Assembly: GCA_963711255.1 (NCBI GenBank)
Contig: CAVQDO010000016.1
Location: 62,001 to 126,000 of the forward strand
Direction of reading: 5' to 3'
DNA: 64,000 bases
From: GCA-2746365 sp963711255
GTDB taxonomy: Bacteria > Pseudomonadota > Gammaproteobacteria > SZUA-229
Shown piece by piece: positions 34,793 through 42,906 of this stretch. Numbering within the stretch: position 1 is the first letter of the stretch; the number at the start of each line of letters is the position of its first letter. The notes under the pieces are model-generated. The model ran no database searches and was not told where the DNA came from. It saw only the letters and a list, made by a program, of their open reading frames with translations. The translations under genes were made by a program, and so were the position numbers.

Positions 34793-35290
34793 TTAACCCT
34801 GGTAATAAATAGCGCGCTGCATGGCGTCTCTTTCCGCGTCCGGATCATCCATACATTCAATCGCATTAATCTGATGAATATATGAATCAGGCAACACAGA
34901 CTCACGCGCGCCGATCAGAACGTGATTTTTATACCATGAATAAGGCTTTAAAGAAGGGTCAATTTTAAGCGCATAATAAGTCATCGCTGTTACAGCTTTG
35001 CCATCAGCAGCTTTAACTACAACCAGCTTTTGCTGGTAGGCATGGCCCAGACCTTCGGCCCGGTCCAGGTGAATTTTTTCCAGCGGGTCAATTTTAAACA
35101 ATACGCCGATAATAAAATCTTGCGGATTCTGCGTATAAAAGGCATCACACTTGGCGGAGAGATCACGACTGGCCTTGTGGAATCGAAGCGCATGCTCGCG
35201 CAATGTACACACACCGATTCGCTGAGCGCTCGGCACCCTCTCCCGTAATCGGGAAAGCGACATATTAGAACCGTAGGCAAAGTACCGCAT
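34793..35290 (-). CDS. Gamma-glutamylcyclotransferase-like (AIG2/GGCT fold) protein
   Basis: A 165-residue cytosolic protein of the GGCT/AIG2 superfamily. It opens MRYFAYGSNMSLSRLRER, the nucleotide-like glycine loop of the family, and contains GVLFKIDPLEKIHLDRAEGLGHAYQQ, where the acidic residue of the DRAEG segment is the likely catalytic one. Probable chemistry is release of 5-oxoproline from gamma-glutamyl compounds, but the substrate is not known. I place the start at ATG 35290, which has AGGA 5 bases upstream and lies 19 bases after the relA stop. Longer readings run into relA. It is probably cotranscribed with relA. Confidence 0.85.
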   Translation of the reverse strand: MRYFAYGSNMSLSRLRERVPSAQRIGVCTLREHALRFHKASRDLSAKCDAFYTQNPQDFIIGVLFKIDPLEKIHLDRAEGLGHAYQQKLVVVKAADGKAVTAMTYYALKIDPSLKPYSWYKNHVLIGARESVLPDSYIHQINAIECMDDPDAERDAMQRAIYYQG

Positions 35291-35309
35291 AACCATCCTG
35301 GGCAGCTGC

Positions 35310-37490
35310 TCAGGTAAGTGAATTATCGCCATGCGCGCCACGGCTAACTTCAATCACATTTCTTAACTGTGATATTTTGTCGATGATCCGGGTGAGCTGC
35401 TGCAAATCTTTAATTTCAATAGTAACGGCCATGCGTGCGGTCTGTTCATTTTTATTCGACATGGTATTGATTGCTACAACATTTACCTTTTCGTCAGACA
35501 GGGTCCTTGTAATATCACTTAACAGACCATAACGATCATTGGCATGGATGAGAATATTTGCCGGGTAGCTTTGTACGTCCGTATCACCCCATTCAACTTC
35601 GATTAAACGCGCCTGTTCTTTTTCCTTGAGATGAAGAATATTTTTGCAGTCAGTACGATGAACACTGACACCCTTGTCCTTGGTAATAAACCCGACTATG
35701 TCATCATGCGGTACAGGCATACAGCAATTAGCAATTGAAGTTAACAGGTTGCCAACACCCAAAACATTGATGCTGCTTTTTGATTTTTTTTCTGTCTTGC
35801 GCTTGAGCGGCAACTTCGCGGGAATACCGCTTTCACCGTCTTCTGCGGCCTCAAACTCATCAAGCATAGATGACATTTGCGCCAGGCTGATATCACCCCT
35901 GCCGAGATTAATATAAAAATCTTCGGCAGAATCCAGTTTAAAGTGTTGCAGGATTTTTGAAAATTCCGGCTTTACACCGTGGCGTTTAAACTCACGCTCG
36001 CTCAATGATTTGCCATCCGCGTAATTTTGATTCTTATCCTGCTTCCTGAACCAGCTACGTATCCGATTTCTGGCGCGTGAGGTTACGATATAACCCAGGT
36101 GTGAAATTAACCAGTCACGCCGTGGCGATGGTTCTTTTGCTGTCAGGATTTCTACACGTTCGCCATTTTTTAGCTTGTAGGTTAACGGAGCAATACGGCC
36201 ATTGACTTTTGCACCGCGGCAACGGTGCCCTATTTCAGTATGCACAGCGTAAGCAAAATCCAGCGGAGTTCCGCCTTCGGGCAAATCAATTACCCGGCCT
36301 TCCGGTGTCAGCACATAAACACGGTCACGAAACATTTCTGTACGAAAACTTTCCATCAGTTCTTCGTCATTTGTTGCTGTTGAGTCCAGCAACTTTCTTA
36401 ACGATTCGATACCAGACTGCAAATTACTTTTACCGCTGCCTGATTCTTTATAACGCCAGTGTGCAGCTACACCAAACTCGGCAAACTCATCCATTTGCTT
36501 TGTCCGTATCTGAACTTCTACCGGTTTACCATGCGGCCCATAAACGGCTGTATGCAAGGACTGGTAACCGTTTGCTTTCGGGTTAGCAATATAATCATCA
36601 AACTCTTTATCGATATGGCGCCATTGCGCATGAACCAGGCCCAGAACAACATAACATTCAGCGATGCTGTCAACCACAACGCGAACCGCGCGCACATCAA
36701 ACAACTCGTGAAAACTACGGCGTTTATCCGTCATTTTTTTCCATATGCTGAAGATGTGTTTGGGGCGGCCGTAGATTTCAGCTTCAATAGCATTCTTACT
36801 GGTAATCTCTTTTATTTTTTCTACAACATCGACAATAAACTGTTCGCGCTCTTCGCGTTTTTCATCGAGGTTCTTCGCTATCCGTCTGTAGGTTTCTGGC
36901 TCAAGATAGCGAAACGCCAGGTCTTCCAGTTCCCACTTTAACTGGCCAATGCCAAGACGGTTAGCAATCGGGGCAAATATTTCCAGGCTCTCCCGGGCAA
37001 CTTCCTTCTGTTCCTCAACATCTGCCAGCTTTAACTGCCTTAAACGCTGCACGCGAAATGCCAGTTTAATTAGTACCGCACGCACATCATCCACCATGGA
37101 TAGCAGCATGCGGCGTAATAGCTCAACCTGCTCAGGTGAGGAATCATCCTGTTCGCCATGAAACTCGTGCAACATCACAACACTTTCAACCAGACGCATA
37201 ATTTCCGGGCCGTAAATTTTTTCCAGTGCTTCGGGGTCTTTTATTTTGATTAAGCGTGTGCTGCTTAACAGCGCCACAATCAGCGTGGTCTCGTCAGAAC
37301 CGAGTTCGCTGAGCAGCAGGGCAACGTCCAGTGAACTGGGTAAAGCACCTTCAGTTGGCAGCTCCCATATCAGTTCACAGGCATGGCGCAACAGACTGTT
37401 TACTTCAACATCGTAACCAACCAGCTTATGCAGATACTGGTCAATGGTGAAATCTTTCGTTACCTGGTTAAAATGATGTGTCTTTTGCAT
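35310..37490 (-). CDS. relA: GTP pyrophosphokinase RelA
   Basis: Ribosome-associated (p)ppGpp synthetase of the stringent response, 726 residues (E. coli 744). The N-terminal hydrolase domain is degenerate: the HDxxED site reads SELGSDETTLIVALL, so hydrolysis is not expected. The synthetase domain has GRPKHIFSIWKKM, FDVRAVRVVV and the acidic EFDD loop (ExDD, typical of RelA and not SpoT) in EFDDYIANPKANGYQSLHTAVYG. TGS follows (YVLTPEGRVIDLPEGGTPLDFAYAVHT), then the zinc-finger region with NCCMPVPHDDIVGF and a C-terminal ACT domain. A separate spoT for hydrolysis must lie elsewhere. A GGCT-like gene follows closely. Confidence 0.95.
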   Translation of the reverse strand: MQKTHHFNQVTKDFTIDQYLHKLVGYDVEVNSLLRHACELIWELPTEGALPSSLDVALLLSELGSDETTLIVALLSSTRLIKIKDPEALEKIYGPEIMRLVESVVMLHEFHGEQDDSSPEQVELLRRMLLSMVDDVRAVLIKLAFRVQRLRQLKLADVEEQKEVARESLEIFAPIANRLGIGQLKWELEDLAFRYLEPETYRRIAKNLDEKREEREQFIVDVVEKIKEITSKNAIEAEIYGRPKHIFSIWKKMTDKRRSFHELFDVRAVRVVVDSIAECYVVLGLVHAQWRHIDKEFDDYIANPKANGYQSLHTAVYGPHGKPVEVQIRTKQMDEFAEFGVAAHWRYKESGSGKSNLQSGIESLRKLLDSTATNDEELMESFRTEMFRDRVYVLTPEGRVIDLPEGGTPLDFAYAVHTEIGHRCRGAKVNGRIAPLTYKLKNGERVEILTAKEPSPRRDWLISHLGYIVTSRARNRIRSWFRKQDKNQNYADGKSLSEREFKRHGVKPEFSKILQHFKLDSAEDFYINLGRGDISLAQMSSMLDEFEAAEDGESGIPAKLPLKRKTEKKSKSSINVLGVGNLLTSIANCCMPVPHDDIVGFITKDKGVSVHRTDCKNILHLKEKEQARLIEVEWGDTDVQSYPANILIHANDRYGLLSDITRTLSDEKVNVVAINTMSNKNEQTARMAVTIEIKDLQQLTRIIDKISQLRNVIEVSRGAHGDNSLT

Positions 37491-37658
37491 GTATTGTTAT
37501 TATCCGTTACTGAAATACAGCAGGTATTTGACTACAATGAAACTGCCAACATTGGACTGGTGTTTGATAATAAAGTTTAATTCGTAATGGGCCGCATAAA
37601 CAGGCTGTGTAATAGGCTTATGTAGTAATAATAAAGTCCTACGTGGACAGACTGGTTT

Positions 37659-38075
37659 CTACTTTTTGTCTCTGCAGGCGGGGCACTTGCCGTAAAGTGT
37701 CAGGCTATGGTCTGTCACTTCATAACCCTTATCGGCAGCCACTTCTTTCTGGCGATTCTCGATCATCTCATCATAAAATTCTTCAACTTTACCACAGGAT
37801 ACACAGACGATATGATCATGATGGCCCTGTTCATTGAGCTCAAAAACCGCCTGACCGCTTTCAAAATGATGCCGATCAACAAGACCGGCAGCTTCAAACT
37901 GGGTTAATACACGATATACCGTTGCCAGCCCGATTTCTTCACCATCCTCCAGTAAAGCACGATAGATATCTTCAGCGCTCTGATGTCTGACACTGGATGC
38001 TTCCAGAAACTCCAGAATTTTCATACGTGGGAGCGTTACTTTAAGCCCGGCTTTTTTTAAATCACTCGATTCCAT
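37659..38075 (-). CDS. fur: Ferric uptake regulator Fur
   Basis: Metal-dependent repressor of iron-uptake genes, 138 residues. The N-terminal winged helix (1-83) includes VTLPRMKILEFLE and GLATVYRVLTQFEAAGLV. The dimerisation and metal region has HHFESGQAVFELNEQGHHDHIVCVSCGKVEEF and a C-terminal CPAC. It is divergent from bamE across 79 bases, the same fur/omlA arrangement as in Pseudomonas. No good Fur box was seen in the intergenic sequence. A weak GTCC/GGAC hairpin follows the gene. Confidence 0.96.
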   Translation of the reverse strand: MESSDLKKAGLKVTLPRMKILEFLEASSVRHQSAEDIYRALLEDGEEIGLATVYRVLTQFEAAGLVDRHHFESGQAVFELNEQGHHDHIVCVSCGKVEEFYDEMIENRQKEVAADKGYEVTDHSLTLYGKCPACRDKK

Positions 38076-38154
38076 AAAACTTTCTGCTGATTATCACGGT
38101 CATATGCGGTAGTATTTCTGCCCTTTCTAAGAACAACACCATTTAAACACGTTT

Positions 38155-38526
38155 ATGATACTGAGAACCACTCGCATCTGGCGATATTGCCAACTATTTT
38201 ACCGCCCTTTAGCAGCCTCAATACTTTGCGGTGTAATTCTCAGCGGCTGTGCAGAATGGCTACCCACGCCCCACCGACTTGATTTGCAGCAGGGCAACAC
38301 CATCAAGCTGGAACAGGTCGAAGCACTGGCAATTGGCATGACGAAACTGGAAGTAAGAAAGATCATGGGCACACCGATGCTATCAGATCCTTTCCATGAT
38401 CAGCGCTGGGATTACATTTATCGCTTTGTCCCAAACAGGGGCTTTGAAAGAAAATCACTCTTAACTTTATACTTTGAAAACGATCAGCTGGTAAAAATTG
38501 ATGATAAAGAATATGTGGAGCCGTAA
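38155..38526 (+). CDS. bamE: Outer membrane protein assembly factor BamE (SmpA/OmlA)
   Basis: Small lipoprotein of the BAM complex that inserts beta-barrel proteins into the outer membrane. The 123-residue precursor has a signal with lipobox LSGC (Cys32). The mature domain carries the family pattern LEQVEALAIGMTKLEVRKIMGTPMLSDPFHDQRWDYIYRF. It is divergent from fur and converges on rnfH-ratA, the conserved gammaproteobacterial block that also includes smpB. Confidence 0.95.
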   Translation: MILRTTRIWRYCQLFYRPLAASILCGVILSGCAEWLPTPHRLDLQQGNTIKLEQVEALAIGMTKLEVRKIMGTPMLSDPFHDQRWDYIYRFVPNRGFERKSLLTLYFENDQLVKIDDKEYVEP

Positions 38527-38610
38527 ATAGCAGCGAATAGTGAATTTAAAATCAACAGTAGCCAACAGTAGCCAGAGCAGGCTCAAACTGATTTAGACTA
38601 TTCAGTATTT

Positions 38611-38916
38611 CTAAGCACCCTTCTTCATTGTTTTGCCTTCCGCAGCACGTTTGCGCCTGACCTCTTTGGGATCAGCAATCAAGGGCCGATAGATCTCGAC
38701 ACGGTCTCCATCTGATAAAACGGTAGTCATTGTCGACAATTTACCGAAAATTCCAACTTTAGCGTCTTCCAGTTCAAGATCAGGAAAATCCATCATGATA
38801 CCGGACTGTACAATGGCTGCACCAATGGTGGTACCGGCATCCACGTTTACCGTACGTATTAGCTGTTTATCCGGTATGGCATAGGCCACCTCAACGTTAA
38901 TACTTTCAACGCTCAT
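38611..38916 (-). CDS. rnfH: RnfH-family ubiquitin-like protein
   Basis: A 101-residue protein of the RnfH (UPF0125) family with a beta-grasp fold. Features are INVEVAYAIPDKQLIRTVNVDAGTTIGAAIVQSGI at the start, the VGIFGK turn (about 54-59) and LSDGDRVEIYRPLIADPKEVRRKRA near the end, followed by a basic tail. No enzymatic role is established. It lies 7 bases downstream of ratA, so the two are cotranscribed, as in E. coli. Confidence 0.93.
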   Translation of the reverse strand: MSVESINVEVAYAIPDKQLIRTVNVDAGTTIGAAIVQSGIMMDFPDLELEDAKVGIFGKLSTMTTVLSDGDRVEIYRPLIADPKEVRRKRAAEGKTMKKGA

Positions 38917-38923
38917 ACATCAC

Positions 38924-39367
38924 CTATCCACGTTCGCCATAAACTTCAACTGCACGTTTGCAAAACGAATCCACCAGCGAGTTCGCTATCTGGGTAAATA
39001 TCGGTTTTGCCGCAATCGACATCATTGCGCTATCAAATTCAAACTCAAGCTCCAGGCTGACCTTACAGGCATTTTCTGTTCTAAGCGCATCAAATTGCCA
39101 GTGCCCTGATAACGTCTTAAAGGGACCATCAACCAGCTGCAGCTCAATACGCTGGTCTTTATACAAACGGTTCCTGGTGGTGAAAGTTTTGTTTAATACA
39201 CCTTTGGCAATTTCTACCGATGCCATCATTTCTGAATCACTTTCACTAATCACTTGTGATGTGCGACACCAGGGCAAAAATGAAGCGTAATCAGCTACAT
39301 TATTCACCAGCTGGTACATCTCTGCTGGTGAATAATGCACCAGTGCATTGCGGTGTATGTGAGACAT
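38924..39367 (-). CDS. ratA: RatA-like START/Coq10 domain protein
   Basis: A 147-residue START-fold protein of the RatA/Coq10 family. Motifs are the N-terminal HRNALVHYSPAEMYQLVNNVADYASFLPWC and the C-terminal helix KPIFTQIANSLVDSFCKRAVEVYG. In E. coli RatA has been reported to block 70S ribosome association, whereas Coq10 relatives bind ubiquinone; the sequence cannot decide between these. It is between an NSS transporter (17 bases upstream) and rnfH (7 bases downstream). Confidence 0.92.
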   Translation of the reverse strand: MSHIHRNALVHYSPAEMYQLVNNVADYASFLPWCRTSQVISESDSEMMASVEIAKGVLNKTFTTRNRLYKDQRIELQLVDGPFKTLSGHWQFDALRTENACKVSLELEFEFDSAMMSIAAKPIFTQIANSLVDSFCKRAVEVYGERG

Positions 39368-39384
39368 TAATAAGAACTGATTAT

Positions 39385-40761
39385 CTAAAGGTCAATTGCG
39401 CCGATGGCATTTAAAAATACCACTATAACCGCAACCGGCGTGATATAGCGGACCAGAACACGCCAGCTATTATATATCAACGGATGAGTCGCCAGTTCGG
39501 CACGTGTCGACTTCTCATGCATCACCCAGGCGGCAAAGATAGCGATAAATAAACCACCCAACGGCAACATGATGTTGGCTGTCAGGTAATCCAGCGTATC
39601 AAAAAATGTCATATCTTCCGAAATATATGGGATGCTCAGCGTTTTATCTTTCCACAGGTTGAATGAAAATACCGTACCCAGACCGACAAACCAGGTAAGG
39701 AAACCGATCCATACCGAGGCATAAATGCGATTAACACCCTTATTTTCCACCAGGTACGCTACCGCCGGTTCGATCAGTGAAATCGCCGAGGTCCAGGCGG
39801 CAAATACCAGCAGACTAAAGAACACCACACCAACCAGGGTACCGCCCTGCATGTGACCAAATGCAATCGGCAGTGTCTGAAAAATAAGGCCCGGGCCTGC
39901 ACCCGGCTCCAGACCATTGGCAAATACAATCGGAAAAATAGCCAGGCCGGCGAGTAACGCCACCACGGTATCGGCCAGTGCAATAAGCATGGAGGCCTGC
40001 ACTATCGAATGCTGATTGGATAAATAGGAGCCATACACCATAATCGCCCCCATACCCAGGCTAAGGGTAAAGAATGCGTGTCCCATGGCGATCAGTACGC
40101 CTTTACCATCAATAGAACCGGGGGTAAATAAAAACCGGACACCATCCATAAAATAACCGGTAGTCATGGAATAAATAACGATAATGATCAGTAATGCAAA
40201 CAACACCGGCATTAAATATGTCACCGCTTTCTCAATGCCATTTTTTACACCGCGTGCAACTACCGTCATGGTTATCACCATAAACAGGGTATGCCACGCC
40301 AGCAAACGCTCCGGGTCGCTAACCAGGTCAGTGAATATGCTGTTGACCCCATCTGCGGTCACACCAAGAAACATACCGCCAGCCGTTCGAAACACATAAG
40401 ACATTGCCCAGCCGGCAATAACACTGTAATAAGAAAGAATCAGGAACCCGGCAAGCACGCCCATCCAGCCCAGCCAGACCCATGACGGGTTGCGGTTTTC
40501 ATCTTTGGCCAGTGTCATCATGGTATTGATCGGGCTTTGTTTACCACGTCGACCGAGCATAATCTCGGCCATCATAATCGGCAGGCCTATTAGGGCGATG
40601 CACAACAGGTAGACCAGCACAAAGGTACCGCCGCCGTTTTCACCGGTTATGTAGGGGAATTTCCAGATATTACCGAGGCCCACCGCGGAACCGGTAGCAG
40701 CCAGGATAAAAACAGTGCGGTTAGTCCATTGCCCGTGTATAGAGGTACGTTGATCAGCCAT
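39385..40761 (-). CDS. Neurotransmitter:sodium symporter (NSS/SNF) family transporter
   Basis: A 458-residue inner-membrane protein with about 11-12 hydrophobic segments. The N-terminal signature RTVFILAATGSAVGLGNIWKFPYITGENGGGTFVLVYLLC is the LeuT-fold segment that lines the Na+ and substrate sites. Bacterial members import amino acids with sodium; the substrate cannot be read here. It lies within the smpB-ratA-rnfH-bamE block, 17 bases upstream of ratA on the same strand and divergent from smpB. Its separate function suggests it inserted into an older gene pair. Confidence 0.93.
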   Translation of the reverse strand: MADQRTSIHGQWTNRTVFILAATGSAVGLGNIWKFPYITGENGGGTFVLVYLLCIALIGLPIMMAEIMLGRRGKQSPINTMMTLAKDENRNPSWVWLGWMGVLAGFLILSYYSVIAGWAMSYVFRTAGGMFLGVTADGVNSIFTDLVSDPERLLAWHTLFMVITMTVVARGVKNGIEKAVTYLMPVLFALLIIIVIYSMTTGYFMDGVRFLFTPGSIDGKGVLIAMGHAFFTLSLGMGAIMVYGSYLSNQHSIVQASMLIALADTVVALLAGLAIFPIVFANGLEPGAGPGLIFQTLPIAFGHMQGGTLVGVVFFSLLVFAAWTSAISLIEPAVAYLVENKGVNRIYASVWIGFLTWFVGLGTVFSFNLWKDKTLSIPYISEDMTFFDTLDYLTANIMLPLGGLFIAIFAAWVMHEKSTRAELATHPLIYNSWRVLVRYITPVAVIVVFLNAIGAIDL

Positions 40762-40887
40762 AATTTTTCAGGAACATCTCAGTGGTTTTTTCTTTCATTT
40801 TTAACAATTTGTGGCACTGACTCAAGTTATTTTTTGAATATTGCGCGCATTATACCGCTTGCTGCACCACAACATTGAATTCTGACC

Positions 40888-40916
40888 ATGACACTATAGA
40901 GAATCTACCCTATACT
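40888..40916 (+). promoter_or_regulatory. Promoter of smpB
   Basis: ATGACA (40888-40893, 5 of 6) and TATACT (40911-40916, 5 of 6) are 17 bases apart. Transcription would start near 40923, which rules out an upstream TTG start at 40875 and supports the ATG at 40962. Confidence 0.65.
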
Positions 40917-40961
40917 TGCGAGCTTGATTTTGACCGGCTTAATACCAGTACCCAGACCATC

Positions 40962-41441
40962 ATGGCCAAAAAACCAAAGAAAAAAACAAACGACAATACC
41001 ATTGCACGCAATCGAAAAGCGCGTTATGACTTTTCCATTGAATCCAGTTTTGAAGCCGGGCTGGTTCTTGAAGGCTGGGAAATTAAAAGCCTGCGCGAAG
41101 GTAAAGTACAAATTGACGATAGCTACATCTTCGCTAAAAATGGTGAACTGGAGTGGATTGGCGGTACCATTACGCCTTTAATCTCAACCTCCTCGCACAT
41201 TGTTGCCAATCCGACCAGGGCAAGAAAATTACTGATGCATCGCTACGAGATCGACCGACTGATTGGTCAGATTGAGCGTAAAGGTTACACCCTGGTGCCG
41301 CTGGCACTGTTCTGGAAAAAAAATGGCCGCGTCAAACTGGATGTAGGCCTGGCCAAAGGCAAGAAAGAACACGACAAGCGTGCCTCAATTAAAGAACGTG
41401 ACTGGCAAAGAGAAAAAGCACGGACACTGAAGATTCGCTGA
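40962..41441 (+). CDS. smpB: SsrA-binding protein SmpB
   Basis: tmRNA partner that delivers tmRNA to stalled ribosomes. From the ATG at 40962 it is 159 residues, the family length: ARNRKARYDFSIESSFEAGLVLEGWEIKSLREGKVQI, SHIVANPTRARKLLMHRYEI, and a basic tail GLAKGKKEHDKRASIKERDWQREKARTLK that enters the mRNA channel. A longer reading from TTG 40875 would start upstream of the promoter. tmRNA itself (ssrA) is not next to it. It is the outer member of the conserved smpB-ratA-rnfH-bamE group. Confidence 0.96.
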   Translation: MAKKPKKKTNDNTIARNRKARYDFSIESSFEAGLVLEGWEIKSLREGKVQIDDSYIFAKNGELEWIGGTITPLISTSSHIVANPTRARKLLMHRYEIDRLIGQIERKGYTLVPLALFWKKNGRVKLDVGLAKGKKEHDKRASIKERDWQREKARTLKIR

Positions 41442-41499
41442 TGTAACGAATTCGCCGTTGATTTTGTTTTAAGCTGGATTACTTATGGCTTAAAACGAT

Positions 41500-42213
41500 T
41501 TAATTCCAGTTTTCCCGGCCCATTTTTTCAATAATCGCCCTGTGAGCCAGCAGCTCTTCGTCGTTTGCAGCTATTATTTTTATTGGTTTTCTGTCCGCTG
41601 ATAATTTTTTCACGGTAACACTGCCATCGGCATTACTGCTGTTTTCTTCACTCTCCAGAGACAGCGCGCTCTGGCCGCCTGTCATGCGCAGATAAACTTC
41701 CGACAGCAGCTCGGCATCGAGTAAAGCGCCGTGCAATTCACGATGTGCGTTATTGACGTCGTATTCCTTACATAATATATCCAGGTTGTTTTTCTTACCG
41801 GGACGCAGCCTGCGCGCCATCACCAGGGTGTCGATCACGCTGCAGTAGGTATCGACCTTGCCGTATTCGGCACCCGCCTGTTTAAATTCATGATCGATAA
41901 AACCGACATCAAACGGCGCATTATGAATAATCAGCTCGGCGCCATCGAGGTATTCGATAAAATCTTTTATCACGTCTAAAAATCGTGGCTTATCGGCGAG
42001 AAATTCGTTACTGATGCCGTGGACCGCCTGGGCGCCATCGTCTATCTCACGATCCGGCTGCAAATACTGGTGATAATTATTTCCAGTCAGGCGTCGATTG
42101 ATCATCTCGACACAGCCAATCTCAATTATCCGGTGCCCCTGCGATGGCTCCAGACCGGTAGTTTCAGTATCCAGTACAATCTGTCTAATATTCGCAATAT
42201 TTTCCGCTGCCAT
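41500..42213 (-). CDS. dnaQ: DNA polymerase III subunit epsilon
   Basis: Proofreading 3'-5' exonuclease of the replicase, 237 residues. The DEDDh motifs are present: Exo I QIVLDTETTGLEP, Exo II IIHNAPFDVGFIDHEF, and Exo III HRELHGALLDAELLSEVYL with the catalytic His and Asp. The C-terminal tail (about 180-237) should hold the alpha-subunit contact. Its ATG overlaps the rnhA stop by one base (TAATG), so the two are coupled. The order rnhA-dnaQ on one strand is as in Pseudomonas; in E. coli the pair is divergent. dnaE is also in the window, though not adjacent. Confidence 0.96.
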   Translation of the reverse strand: MAAENIANIRQIVLDTETTGLEPSQGHRIIEIGCVEMINRRLTGNNYHQYLQPDREIDDGAQAVHGISNEFLADKPRFLDVIKDFIEYLDGAELIIHNAPFDVGFIDHEFKQAGAEYGKVDTYCSVIDTLVMARRLRPGKKNNLDILCKEYDVNNAHRELHGALLDAELLSEVYLRMTGGQSALSLESEENSSNADGSVTVKKLSADRKPIKIIAANDEELLAHRAIIEKMGRENWN

Positions 42214-42665
42214 TATTTAACTCCCATTTCATCGATCGCACGATTAGCCAGCGCGTCGGCATATTCATTGCCGTCGTGCCCGGAATGGCCTTTCACCCAC
42301 TGCCAGCTTACTTCATCATTATTAGCCTGCACTGCAAAATCCAGCCGCTGCCACAGGTCGGCATTTTTCACCGGCTTTCTGGCCGCAGTTTTCCAGCCCT
42401 TCTGTTTCCAGTTGGGCAGCCATTTGGTCATGCCATCCATGACATATTTTGAATCGGTATATATTTTTACTGCGCAGGGCCGGGTCAATGATTCCAGCGC
42501 CTGAATAGCCGCCATTAATTCCATACGGTTATTTGTTGTGTTTTCTTCGGAACCATACAGGTCTTTCTGTTGTCCATTAAAACGTAAGCTGGCTCCCCAG
42601 CCACCGGGGCCCGGGTTGCCGCGGCATGCGCCGTCAGTATATATTTCAACAATTTTTGTGCTCAT
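42213..42665 (-). CDS. rnhA: Ribonuclease HI
   Basis: Endonuclease that degrades the RNA strand of RNA-DNA hybrids. In 150 residues the DEDD residues are seen in YTDGACRGNPGPGGWGA (Asp10), NRMELMAAI (Glu48), KIYTDSKYVMDG (Asp70) and HSGHDGNEYADALA. Length and motifs match E. coli RNase HI. It is translationally coupled to dnaQ through a TAATG overlap. Confidence 0.96.
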   Translation of the reverse strand: MSTKIVEIYTDGACRGNPGPGGWGASLRFNGQQKDLYGSEENTTNNRMELMAAIQALESLTRPCAVKIYTDSKYVMDGMTKWLPNWKQKGWKTAARKPVKNADLWQRLDFAVQANNDEVSWQWVKGHSGHDGNEYADALANRAIDEMGVK

Positions 42666-42906
42666 ATAGGCCTATTTATGCGTTGATGCTGTACAATTTA
42701 CAAAAACATAGATTCTTGATCTTAATATATGCAAGCAGTGATCTGGTGTTTTCGATTAAGGAATTCAGTCTGAGATATTATAGTGCTGCGGCCTATAAAA
42801 CCAGTAACAGAATAATAAAGTTCAGCTGAAAACTGTTAACTGCCAGGCAGCGAGTAATCGCTTCCGGCGCCACCTAAATAATAATAAATAAAAAAGTATC
42901 AATACC

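Noticed and set aside
40875..40961. A longer N-terminus for smpB from TTG 40875
   Set aside because: The promoter at 40888-40916 lies inside that extension, and SmpB normally begins near MAKK.
41442..41499. tmRNA gene next to smpB
   Set aside because: Only 58 bases are available and no tRNA-Ala-like ends are present in the flanking sequence.
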